Origin: Ahaetulla prasina
Lineage: Eukaryota > Chordata > Lepidosauria > Squamata > Colubridae
Assembly (NCBI RefSeq): GCF_028640845.1
Contig: NC_080541.1
Location: 142,680,464 to 142,744,463 of the forward strand
Direction: 5' to 3'
Length of the DNA stretch: 64,000 nt
A program made the translations under genes and the position numbers. The notes beneath the pieces are model-generated. The model was not told where the DNA came from. It did not search any database and saw nothing but the letters and a program-made list of their open reading frames with translations. How positions within the stretch are numbered: position 1 is the stretch's first letter; the number at the start of each line of letters is the position of its first letter. Below are positions 10,603 to 20,927 of the stretch, piece after piece.

Positions 10603-11904
10603 GACCAGCTATCTCCAATTCTGCCAATCCCATGAAATCCAACAGGATGGCTGTGCACTTGGTTTCCTCTGGGAAACAGCATCAACTAAAGGGACTTGTC
10701 ACTTCCCTGTTGCAATGCCTGCCCTTTAGAATGTTGCTGACCCTGCTAACGCTTTAAAAAGTTGGGAATTCTTTTTCCTTCCCAGGGTCAAAATCTGCAA
10801 GCTGGGCAGCCACATAATTTGCTTAAATAAAAAAGTAATATTTCATAAATGCACTACTTTTGGATTACAAAACATTAAAAATATGTTCCAGAATGATTCA
10901 TATTTGTTTGACAAACCTTCAGCAAAAACAGTAAGTCATATTATAGTTCATTGCATAGTCAGCCGGATGTTCAGACTGTATTTGGCATTTTTATTCACCT
11001 GCCTGGGATAGGCGGACGTGGAAATTTTATGGTATTAGAGGCATCATCACAGGATGTAAGCTGTTCTGAGTAAAACTGACTTTTGCAATTGACCGATGGT
11101 GAATTTGTCAATGCCAATCATTATTATTAACCAGTCCCTCAACTTTTGTGTATTAAGTTTCTGCCAGACTTTAATTTATATATTCTTTCTTTTCTGGCTT
11201 TATTTTCATTTCCTCTGCCTCATGCAGACAGTTTATTAGCTATTGTGTTTGAAGCTTACAAAAAGATTAAGCCTATTTCTCAGAACACAAATTCAGATTG
11301 CTTTATAAATATAAGACATTCCAAACTCCCCTATCTGATTCTGTTACTTCTGAAATAAAGACCAAGGTTGCTTGGCTAGAATGCAAGAATGTTTTGCAGA
11401 AACAATCCCCATCAGCAGGAATCCCTACCCTACCCTACCCCAATATATAGAGCAAGTAATTACTAATTACTAATTACGGTAAATTCCATTTCTTGAAGAA
11501 AAAATATGCTGTCTTTCACCGCAATCAGTTCAGTAATACTTGGTAATATGCTACCTCCATCACTCTGGAGTGCCCAGAGAGCATTCCATGAGGTTTAACA
11601 ATTACCTAGATCATTTTGTTTTCAACTGAGATGGAAGATTTCCTGTTGTGTTTTCAATCTCACTCAACTACTGGTATGTACAGCAGCTATTACCAGGGAG
11701 ACTCTATACCGCAATAAAATTGTTAATCTCTGAGGCTGCATAAGCCCTCTTAACCTTCTGACTGCTACAAAATCAGCATTAATATTCTTCTGGAATTATT
11801 CAGGGAGCGCATATTAATTGGGAAAAGAAAACAATGAGGTTTAAATATGCCAGTGCTAATAAAATGTAAAGCTTTGATAATGTTAAGCAACCTGATGCCT
11901 TCTA

Positions 11905-12139
11905 CCGTGTTTCCCCGAAAACAAGACCAGATCTTATATTAGTTTTTGCTCCAAAACACGTATTAAGGCTTATTTTCTGGTTAGGTCTAATTTTCGGGGA
12001 AATACGGTCCTAAATGCATCTGTCTGGCTGACAATCTTAACTGGAGCTTATTTTTGGGATAGGGCTTATATTACGAGCATCCTGAACAATCATGCTAGGG
12101 CTTATTTTCTAGTTGGGTCTTATTTTCGGGGAAACACGG
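11905..12139. mobile_element. MITE with CCGTGTTTCCCC ends, probable TA duplication
   Basis: The 23-bp left end begins CCGTGTTTCCCCGAAAA and the right end is its inverted copy with one mismatch. Both sides are bordered by TA (11903-11904, 12140-12141), as in Tc1/mariner-type insertions. The interior has repeated GGCTTATTTT phrases. A second copy of this family at 26750 has been split by a LINE insertion. Confidence 0.85.
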
Positions 12140-12390
12140 TAGATACTTGGAAGTATAATTCCTGTAATACTGCTTGTAGTCCATATCATTTTGAGGACAA
12201 CAGATTATTGATAACTGATGTAGTTTGATAGCACTTACAGTGACAATTTGATAGGTCACCCAGTCCCATCATGCTGTCCATTAGGATCAAACTATCCTTG
12301 GGGTTAATTGTACAACTACAATTACCATACATATATTTCAAAATTACAAATTGTAGCTACAGAAGGATGAAGGCAGTTGCTAGACCAAAC

Positions 12391-12685
12391 CAGTGGTGAA
12401 ATCCAAATTTTTTTCATAACTGGTTCTGTGGGCATGGCTTGGTGGGTGTGGTGTGGCTTGGTGGGCATGGCAGGGGAAGGATACTTCAAAATCTCCATTC
12501 CCACCCCACTCCAGGGGAAGGATACTGCAAAATTTCCATTCTCACCCCACTCTGGGGCCAGCCAGAGGTGATCTTTGCCGGTTTTCTGAACTACTCAAAA
12601 TTTCCGCTACCAGTTCTCCGAATTACTCAAAATTTTCACTACCGGATCTCCAGAACCTGTCAGTACCTGATGGATTTCACCCCTG
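12391..12685. mobile_element. hAT-like MITE, 295 bp, exact 8-bp duplication
   Basis: The ends CAGTGGTGAAATCC and GGATTTCACCCCTG are inverted repeats. The flanks GACCAAAC (12383-12390, 12686-12693) are identical. Two near-copies of a 'GGGGAAGGATACT' phrase lie inside. Its ends match those of the longer elements at 44781 and 47552. Confidence 0.92.
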
Positions 12686-12701
12686 GACCAAACCCTCCTT
12701 G

Positions 12702-12905
12702 TAGTAGATTTAATCTTAGAATGCAGTATTGCTGGCTAACTCTGCCCACAGTCTGGAATTCAGTCCTGATGGGCTCCAGGTTGACTCTGCCTTCCATCCT
12801 TCCAAGGTTGGTAAAATGAGGACCGAGATTATTGGAGGTAATATGCTGACTCTGCAAACCTTTTAGAAGGGCTGTAAAGCGCTATGGGATGGTATATAAG
12901 CCTAT
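12702..12905 (+). mobile_element. tRNA-derived SINE, diverged
   Basis: The body contains GTTGACTCTGCCTTCCATCC and GGTAAAATGAGGACCGAGAT, shared with the SINEs at 18340 (+) and 48240 (-). It ends with GTATATAAGCC without the LINE A hairpin. The tRNA-like head is badly decayed. Confidence 0.75.
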
Positions 12906-14397
12906 AGGTTTTGCTAACCAAACACTCTCTCGGACACTTGTATTTGTATTGAGGACAAGTTCAGTGAATCAAATTTCTAAGGCATATTCCAGAAGACATC
13001 TGAACCACAGCAGGGTGACAGCATTAAATGCTTTGTCCTGTGGTCACTGTGCTACTTTTTGTTCTTTATATATCACATTTTAAAACTGCACATTTCCCTC
13101 ACAGACGGACGCTGGGTGGTGTACAGATAAAATATTGAAAAAATAAATATGTATAAAATTTAAGAAGAGGCAACTGATATTAAAAATTAATTAGAAGACC
13201 ACTTACAGCTTTAAATACTCTTTAGAACACCTGCAAGGACTCATTTGAAATGTTAAAACATAAAATCAATATAGATTTTGCCCTGGCTGCCACCAATAGA
13301 CAACCTTTTATTTTGCAAACTCCAAAATATTGGATTGAATCTAGCTGAGTCAGAGCAGATTTATTTAATGAATGGAATTTAAATTGCTACATAAGTATAA
13401 TTAAATAGGATTCTAGACTATTGTGAACAATATTCTTTCATTGGTTTCTTCACAGTTCTTACAGTGACTTCTTTACCTGTATCTAACACACTTACTTGCA
13501 ATATGAAATACTATTTTAATTGTCTTTCCTTTTTTTAATCAGACAACCTTTAATTATCAGACATTGCAAGATTGGTTCCCAAAGGAGTAGTTATAACTAA
13601 GAAGATTTGCATTTTGATTACTAGCTCATGCTGTTTTAGTTGCCCAGGATTAAAATAGTAACAGCTCTTTTCTCACAGGTACCAAAGTGCATATAGGTGT
13701 CATGATAAAAACCAGGTTGAGAACAAAAATGTAGTTTATTGTTTTTAACTATCTTTCAAAATCCCTAAAACACAGGCATTTTGCAAATGTCAGTACTATT
13801 ATTTTCAGCCTGAATTAAGCTATTTCTCTAACCAGTTGTGTGCATAACGTACTATTGGAAAAGCAAATAGCAATCCGAATAAATTGTGCAAGTTAAATAT
13901 ATTTGGCCTATTTTGAAATAAAGGCATTTAGTATTAATGTTTTCAAATAATTTGGAAGTCTTTTCCCTAGAAAAAGTTTAGCAGAGAACAACAGAAAAAG
14001 GATCTCCAAAATGATTCATGACAAATGCATGACAGCTAAAAACATGCTGGTTTTTTTAAAAGAAAGTGATTTTTTTAGAATAAATTAGCATAAAATATGC
14101 AAATCTAAACAACAAATTCTGTGGTTATGTGGCAGTTTCATCAAAACTAAAGAGCACTGGAAAATGACAAAATCAATAGCAGAACACACGGTGAGTATCA
14201 GAGGTGGATAACCAGCTCAGCTGGATAACTACCAATAATTCAGACATATTTCCAACAATTCTCCATCAAGGAACAATTCCCTACACCCTTACCCCAGGGC
14301 ATGTCAAAAGAACCAGGCCTTTGTGGTCTTATGAAAGCGCAAAAGAGTCAGAGCACAATGTCTACAGGACAGGCACAGCTAACAAGAAGGTGCATCT

Positions 14398-14596
14398 CAG
14401 TAGTGGGTTTCACTTACCTTCGCTACCAGTTTGGAACTGTGAGCGTGCACATGTGCCTGCTTGCTTCGCTTGTGCGTGGCATTTCTGCGCATGCAGAGAG
14501 CATCCGTGATGATGTCCGGGCAGGTGGGAAGAGCCTCCCACCCCCGTCACTACCGGTTCACCCGAACTGGGGCAAGCCAGTAGAAACCCACCACTG
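14398..14596. mobile_element. hAT-like MITE, 199 bp, exact 8-bp duplication
   Basis: The ends CAGTAGTGGGTTTC and GAAACCCACCACTG are inverted repeats. The flanks GTGCATCT (14390-14397, 14597-14604) are identical. A 'CACTACCGGTTC' motif lies near the right end. It sits 334 bp downstream of the 129-bp BCAR3 exon. Confidence 0.92.
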
Positions 14597-14929
14597 GTGC
14601 ATCTTCTCAATCCCACAAGTTACAATGGTTTACAGCTTGGAGCACACCAATTGGTCCACAACTTACTGGTCAGGCAGAAACAACTGGAGAAAAACAGTCA
14701 TCCACCTAACCATATTCTAAGACTTGGAATAATCCAGCCCATTTTTCCACCAACTGTTCCTTTGTTCCACCTGCAGAAATCTTAAAGAGTGATTCCTGTA
14801 GCTTGTCTCATTAAAACCTGAACTGTTGTAACTTCATAAAGCGTTGGCAGGATTTGGTTCTACAGATAAGCAGGGAGAACACAAAAGATTCTCCAGGATC
14901 CCCTAAAAATGAGACCAAAAGGAACACAC

Positions 14930-15058
14930 CTGCCGTGGAATCCGCCCATGGTACCAAGCATGGCTCCGCAAATCATCACTGCTCATCTGCAACTCTTCTT
15001 CCAGCTCCTTCTTCAGTTTTTCTGGGGAACTGTCCATCACTTGCTTCTCCTTTAAAAA
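14930..15058 (-). CDS. BCAR3: BCAR3 exon: pre-SH2 helix and first strand of the SH2 domain (129 bp)
   Basis: On the minus strand the acceptor is TTGTTCTCTTTTGCAG (AG at 15060-15059) and the donor is CGGCAG|GTGTGTTCC (GT at 14929-14928). It has exactly 43 codons, phase 0 at both ends. It starts FLKEKQVMDSSPEKLKKELE, a charged helical stretch, and ends LRSHAWYHGRIPRQ. The Trp-Tyr-His-Gly start and the Arg of RIPR (helix A, phosphate contact) are standard SH2 features, completed by the next exon at 10223. The internal Met of QVMDSS could match the start used by short BCAR3 isoforms described in mammals, which I infer but cannot show. Confidence 0.96.
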
Positions 15059-17260
15059 CTGCAAAAGAGAACAAGAAGGAAGGCTTGTTTATGTAGAATC
15101 AGGCCTTAAACAAGCAAAACAAAAGAAAAACCTATCTAGCCAGAAACTTTCATTTTGCCTCACATGTCAAGAGGTCTGCAATTGCCAGCCTTTTGCCAGC
15201 CTTTGATCTTTAAGGAGCATTTGCTAAAACTACTGCTGGGTGAGCAACTTAGGTAATGATTACTTGCAAAGGGGTGGATCACTCATGTTCCACCTAGATG
15301 TTTTGGGATAAGCATGAGTGTTCTGTTGGTCATTTAGGTCCTTTCCTGCACGGAATGCACTTAGGAGCGAGAGCTGGGCTGAAGCAGAAGGTTCAAGTTT
15401 AAACCTGTTGATCAGGGATGGTACATTTACACCAAGCTCGCCCAACGTACACATTTTGGTTATGGGATTAATTCATTTTCTAACTTTGCAGAAACCATCC
15501 TAAACTAAAGTTTCCAGGTTAGACTCAGCTTTTCTAAACACCTCAAGGTATAACCAAGTGTCACATATTATGCAAATATACCTGAAAGGTCTTAAGTCAC
15601 CTGGGCGCTTTGTGTGCAGTTTGTGTGAGTGTAACAGCAAAGACTGGTTTAAAGAGGAGGGAAGTGGGAGGCACCACTTATGCTTTGTTATGAGTTGTGA
15701 TCCATGCATTTGAAACTCTATGATCAAGTACTGTAGGTGCTGAACACCAGCTTCTGGACCAATAATAAAAGAATTGTACCTACGATACAGCAATCGCTCA
15801 CAAGTGTAATTTCCCTGCTTCCCTGTTTCTAATACAGCAGTACGGTTACTGCATCGTAATGCAGTAATCCTATAATATAATCCTATTTTGCTTCCATATA
15901 CCTATACGAAGAGCCTGTTACTGACATATTCTCAGAAGCTTTGATCTTATGTGCAGAAAGATTCCTATTCTTATAGCTGTTTTTGAAGAATAAGCTGCAG
16001 TGTATTGCAGACAGACTTAATAGTGGTATGACTGACCTAATCTCCCAACCCCAGATAAAATTATTTTTGATGACGCAGCAACACAGTGCAGTGTGAAGCG
16101 CCTGGTTACACTGGAAACTCCATCTAATAATCCAGTTTCTTTTGCTAGTCCATTGTGACTATCTTAAAAATTGTAGAAATATAAAATCAATAATGCAATA
16201 ACAACTAAGTTCCTCCATATCCTTTTTCGGTCCTGTTTTGCCTCTGAGATAAAAAATAAATAGTGTGTGAGGGAATGAAGTGCTACGTTGGAGGACATTG
16301 ACAGTTGGCCATAAGAGAAGGTGTAAATTAGACCTAGCTTTCCTCTTTCAACAACACAGTTGACCAGGAGGGGGCAGTTTAAACTTCAAATAATCCTGAA
16401 GCGGTTTGGTATTAAAGCAAAATGACAAGGACTTCATAATTGCACAGATGCTTATCCCACCCTTGATACAGTCGTGAGATCTCTGATAATTAGGAGATGC
16501 AAAGTTAAATTAAACCAGGGCTGCAATCCATATTCTCCTGATGCTTTAAAGTCTCGTGAACATCGCCATAGTGGTATGGGAATTGTAGTCCAAAGCATCT
16601 CCAAGCTTCTGCATTAAACCATCTATGAATTAAATTAATCTTGTTTTAATTTAATCCCCCTGCTTTAATTTACTTCTGTTTTCTTAGATAACTCACAGGG
16701 ATTGCAGTGGCATTTTAATTAAACTCGCGGCTCTACTTGCAGATTTTGCCTCAAACCAGATATCAGTGTAAATGTAAATAATTTTACTCCTTTCGGGACA
16801 CATCTGCTTTGTTTTCTATTTATGTTATTTACATTTTGCAACTTTACCTGAGAACACTGAAATTCCCAAATCCCAAATGATGAAATTCCCAAATCATTAT
16901 AAATGGTTGAATCATGAAAAAAAAATTCTTCAAAATAAAAGGTATCTGAAGCCACTGCTACACATGTTCTTGAAATAGAATTCTGCATTTTTAGGAAGTC
17001 AGAATACATTTGAAACGGAAACAGGCTGTCTTGCCAGAAATGGATAATCTACCACCCTGTAGGCTGTATGTATTCTCTCAACTCCTTTCTCCCACTAAAA
17101 AGTCATTAGAACGGAGAAAAGATCTCTTGAAGCTTTCAGATAGGCTTAGTGTTCCCTCAAAATGAAAAGGATCCCCTCCACAAATCTTCAGAAAGTTCTA
17201 GAAATCACCATTTCAGCAAGACAATGCCATTGACTCATCCACTAAAGCTCTTGGCTACAC

Positions 17261-17293
<33 letters not shown>

Positions 17294-18339
17294 AACACAC
17301 ACACACACACATATTAGTGTTGAATGTTGAGAGTACAGACACTCTGGACAGCAACTGTGTTCCAAAAGCAATGCTCTTTTTTCTTGCTGAAGGTCTTTGT
17401 CAAATTGGAAATACAGTCTACAATGGCCATGTTCTAATCATGATGTCTCCAACTGTCCTCTCTCCAACCTGCAGCTAATGGGGTTTTTTTCCACAGATAT
17501 TTCATATCTGTGAAAAAAAAATGGAGAAACTGAGGAGACCCAGGACCCGGGGGCCTCCTCATAATCAGCATTTTCACTAATCTGATCCCATCAGAAGCAT
17601 TTAAAATATTTCAATTCTCCAGAAAAGAGCAAAACACAAGACGTTCTGCAATTCAGCCACCCTTGATTGAAACTATCAATGAAAAAGCCAACAAAAAATA
17701 ACCAGACTCTCAGGCATTTGTAGCATCCTGCTGGTTTCTAAAGAAATCTCCGCTTCTCAGCTCCTGGGAAAGAAGCAGAACTAAGTAGCATTAAGTTGGA
17801 AACACCATGAATGTACGCTGAAAGCTACCATGCAACAATAACCACCGAAACATTTTTCCCATGATTATAGCTTTTTTTTTAGTAACTTGGATGAATTCCC
17901 GGGCTTCTAGTGATGTGAATGAATCTTTATAGTACTTGAAAGACTAAAGGACAAAAGTTCTTATTCTCTAATCTAGCCTTTCTATGTATAGTCTGAATTC
18001 CTGGGAGCTTCTACTTTCCTGGATTCTTGTTATAACCATACAGTACTTCGATATATAGCATTTTAAATGAACTTCCAACAATTGTCTTTTTGGATGTAGT
18101 TAATCTATTAAGAATTAGCATTTAATCAATGTTTGGCAAACAGATTTTTTAAAAAAATTCAAGCATCCCTTAATGAAGGATCAAACATGACCGTTAAGTT
18201 TATAGACTTATTATTATTCCAAATCCAGAAGGAAGGGACTAGGAGGGACAACCTAGCTTAGGATGTCATTTTTTTGTGGAGTGTACACCCAGGCTGGACC
18301 ATAGGAAGTGCTCTAGGAAGAATAGGTGGCTCAGACTGG
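15059..18339. other. BCAR3: BCAR3 large intron, first segment
   Basis: The 35-kb intron begins here (its 3' end with respect to the gene). Only a CA-rich microsatellite at 17257-17312 is recognisable. No exon, LINE or MITE with clear ends was seen. Confidence 0.6.
17257..17312. repeat. (AC)n microsatellite with AAAC interruptions
   Basis: An alternating CA tract interrupted twice by CAAACA. Confidence 0.95.
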
Positions 18340-18597
18340 TAAGACTGAAGAATAGGGCCTCTCGTGGCTCAGACTGGTAAGACAGTCTGTTATTAACAGC
18401 AGCTGCTTGCAATTACTGCAGGTTCAAGTCCCACCAAAGTTGACTCAGCCTTCCATCCTTTATAAGGTAGGTAAAATGAGGACCCAGATTGTTGGGGGGC
18501 AATAAGTTGACTTTGTATATAATATACAAATGGATGAAAACTATTGCCGCCCTGAGTCTTCGGAGAAGGGCAGGATATAAATGCAAATAAAAAAAAA
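18340..18597 (+). mobile_element. tRNA-derived SINE with a LINE A 3' end
   Basis: The head is tRNA-like: GTGGCTCAGACTGGTAAG (A-box region) and GGTTCAAGTCCCACC (B box, 18421-18435). The body has GTTGACTCAGCCTTCCATCC. The 3' end repeats the LINE A terminal hairpin (GCCGCCCT at 18546-18553, AGGGCAGG at 18567-18574, loop TTCG) and an A-rich tail. The shared end implies mobilisation by LINE A enzyme. Confidence 0.85.
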
Positions 18598-18657
18598 TAG
18601 TGGGCTGAGGGTCACAGTTCAATCAAGCCAGAGGGCTTTCTGGGCAATCCTCTAGAG

Positions 18658-18768
18658 CAGGGGTCTGCAGACTTGGCTCTTTTAAGACTTGTGGACTTCA
18701 AGTCCCAGAGTTCCTCAGCCAGCTTTGCTGTCCACAAGTCTTAAAAGAGCCAAGTTTGCAGACCCCTG
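18658..18768. mobile_element. Fold-back hAT-like MITE, 111 bp
   Basis: CAGGGGTCTGCAGACTTGGC is answered by the inverted GCCAAGTTTGCAGACCCCTG. The arms extend about 40 bp through TCTTTTAAGACTTGTGGA. The flanks CTCTAGAG (18650-18657) and CTCTAGAC (18769-18776) agree at 7 of 8 positions. Transcribed in either direction it would give a long hairpin. Confidence 0.88.
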
Positions 18769-18776
18769 CTCTAGAC

Positions 18777-19080
18777 CAGGGGTATCAAACTCAATTTAAC
18801 TGAGGACCGCATGAGGGCTGTGGATGACTTCGGGGGGCCATGCGGGCATGGCTGACTGGGTGGGTGTGGCCAACTGGGTGGGCGTGGCCAGCTTGACGCC
18901 ACTCTCCAAACTGCTGGCATGTTTCCTCTTTGCACTCAGTAGACCAGATATTTCCTCTTCGCACTGGATAGACCAGGCTGAAGCCACACGGACTGGCCCC
19001 TTACATTTTCCAGGACGGCCCCAGATCCAACCACATCACGGGCTGCATGCAGCCCGCTGGCCTTGAGTTTGATACCCCTG
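18777..19080. mobile_element. hAT-like MITE, 304 bp, abutting the previous one
   Basis: The ends CAGGGGTATCAAACTCAA and TTGAGTTTGATACCCCTG are perfect 18-bp inverted repeats. It begins exactly where the 8-bp duplication of the 18658 element ends. The interior has GGGTGGGTGTGGCCAACTGG-type repeats. The right flank CTCAAGTA only partly matches the left flank CTCTAGAC. Confidence 0.88.
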
Positions 19081-20690
19081 CTCAAGTAAAAGCTCAAGTA
19101 AGCAAGATCTTTCTGAAAGAAAGGAAATATCTATCTGCTCGGCAAAGAGATAGGAGAAAAACAAAAGTAGAAGGTCAACCCCGCTAGATAGACCAGATAG
19201 GAAATCCGGAACTATTCAAACCAACTGATATAATATAGTATGTAACAGAATCAACAAGTCTGTGTTATATTTCCTCCTTCTTCTCCTTAAACTTCAGTGT
19301 ACTGGAAGCGTCTGCCTCAGCTGCTTCCAAATAATATCTCATTTCTCTGGATTTAAAAAAATGTTTCAACTCCTTTTGCTTTGGTAACAATTCTTGCTTA
19401 TTTCCATCACGGTCACCTTCCTTATGTTTTACACCAGATTCGAGCTAATTTTATTTTATTCTAGATAAGATCTTGAAGGATCAGGTTGGGAGAAAAAATC
19501 TATGAGATTGACATCAACTTGATGCCACATAATCACCAAAGGGGCCTGTGAAATGCCCATCTGACCATGACTTGTGATATCACTGCTGGTGCCTCCATTG
19601 ACTCTGCTTGTTGGAAACCAGTTATGGAGTGTGCAAGTGGCAATCCCACGACCATGGGACATTGTGATGGTTGTAAGTGCGAGGACAGGTTATAAAGTTA
19701 CTTTTTAAGCACTATTATAACTTCAAACAATTGCTAAACAGGGCAGAAGTTAAGCAAGGACTACTTGTGGGCCTCCACATGGGAAAAGGCCTCACAATGA
19801 TTTGAGTTTCAGATGCCTTGTTTTAAGTGGAGAAAAAGCAATTAAATAACAGAAATGAAGTGTTCTTGCTTTTGTGATCTCTCTCGCTCTCTCCCCCTCC
19901 CTCCCCTCCCTCTCTCAGACACACACAGAGAGACACATCTCTTTTCATTACTATTCTGCACTTTCCCACATTGCAAAAGGACTGATATTATGTTTCACCT
20001 CAAGTTAAATCATATGGCAGATGACTTCCAAATGACCAACTTTTCCCATCACCCTTTTATTTAAAAATAAAAGTAAAATAGGCTGTTTTTTCATGGACAA
20101 CAAATTGCCACTGAAATCAGATGTTTAAATCTTTTATTGGTGATTCTTTACTAAGAGCCAGTCAGAGCTCATCTAACCTGGTCAGCTATCCTGTAGGAAG
20201 GCCATCCTCCACAAGCTAGTTCTTGGACCAATCTTTCTCATTTCAGGAATTGTGATGATCCAATTGGATCAGTCATGATGATCCAATAGAATGAAGGACG
20301 CTAAACCTTTGTTTCAAATGCTTAAGCAAACTGGCTTATCTGTTCTATGTTTTTTCCCACTAAGATTCTGTGTTTTTTTTTTTTTTTAAGATTCACACTT
20401 TTCTTAGGAAAAAAATGAGGTTAACTACTTATTCACTTTGAGATAAACAGAATGGGAGGCTGGATATTACATTTATGTTCCACTTTGTCTTACTTCTCTC
20501 CCCTCCCACAAATATTATTGACTTTTTCTAAGTTTTCCTAATTGAAGTATTTTATGCCATCTGTTCCTTACACATTTTAGACAGCAATATTAACTTAAAA
20601 CAATTTTTCACCTATTTGTAAAGTGATATTGATTCTAAATGGCACATGCCTCTAAAATAATACTGTTATTATTTATGATTGGAATATATT
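19081..20690. other. Intron segment, mostly unique
   Basis: Contains a decayed copy of the GGTAGTCCTC-family MITE at about 19540-19767 and a short CTCCC/ACAC-rich patch near 19880-19940. No coding exon was recognised. Confidence 0.5.
19540..19767. mobile_element. Fragment of the GGTAGTCCTC-family MITE
   Basis: Shares CATTGACTCTGCTTGT, TGGTTGTAAGTGCGAGGAC and ATAACTTCAAACAATTGCTAAA-like phrases with the copies at 4927 and 44667. Its order is the reverse orientation of those copies. The ends are not preserved. Confidence 0.5.
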
Positions 20691-20699
20691 TTAAAGATA

Positions 20700-20895
20700 T
20701 AGTAGAACCAGTTTGATGTAGTGTTGGCCTAGGAGACTGAGTTCCAGTCCTGCTTTTGGTATGAGAGCTGGCTGGATGACATTGGCCGGTCACTCTCTTT
20801 TAGCTCAATCCATCTCACAGAGTAGTTGTTGTGGGGAAAATAGGAGGAACAAGGAGTATTAGGTATGTTCACCATCTTGTGTTATCTATAAAGTA
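20700..20895 (+). mobile_element. tRNA-derived SINE, second family, diverged
   Basis: A GAGTTCCAGTCCTGC B-box remnant is followed by a GGCCGGTCACTCTC segment and the 3' part GTTGTTGTGGGGAAAATAGG and TATTAGGTATGTTCACC. The same body is found on the minus strand at 46688-46908. Confidence 0.75.
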
Positions 20896-20927
20896 AGTGT
20901 CTATGGAGATTCTCAGTCATCCAGGTC

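Larger units (their letters stand above)
10224..14929. other. BCAR3: BCAR3 intron, 4.7 kb, MITE-rich
   Basis: This is a phase-0 intron inside the SH2 domain. It holds three hAT-like MITEs with exact target duplications (10391, 12391, 14398), one MITE of the CCGTGTTTCCCC family (11905) and a SINE (12702). A degenerate LINE-like 3' end may lie at about 12950-13145. 10611-11900 and 13146-14389 show no recognised element. Confidence 0.85.
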
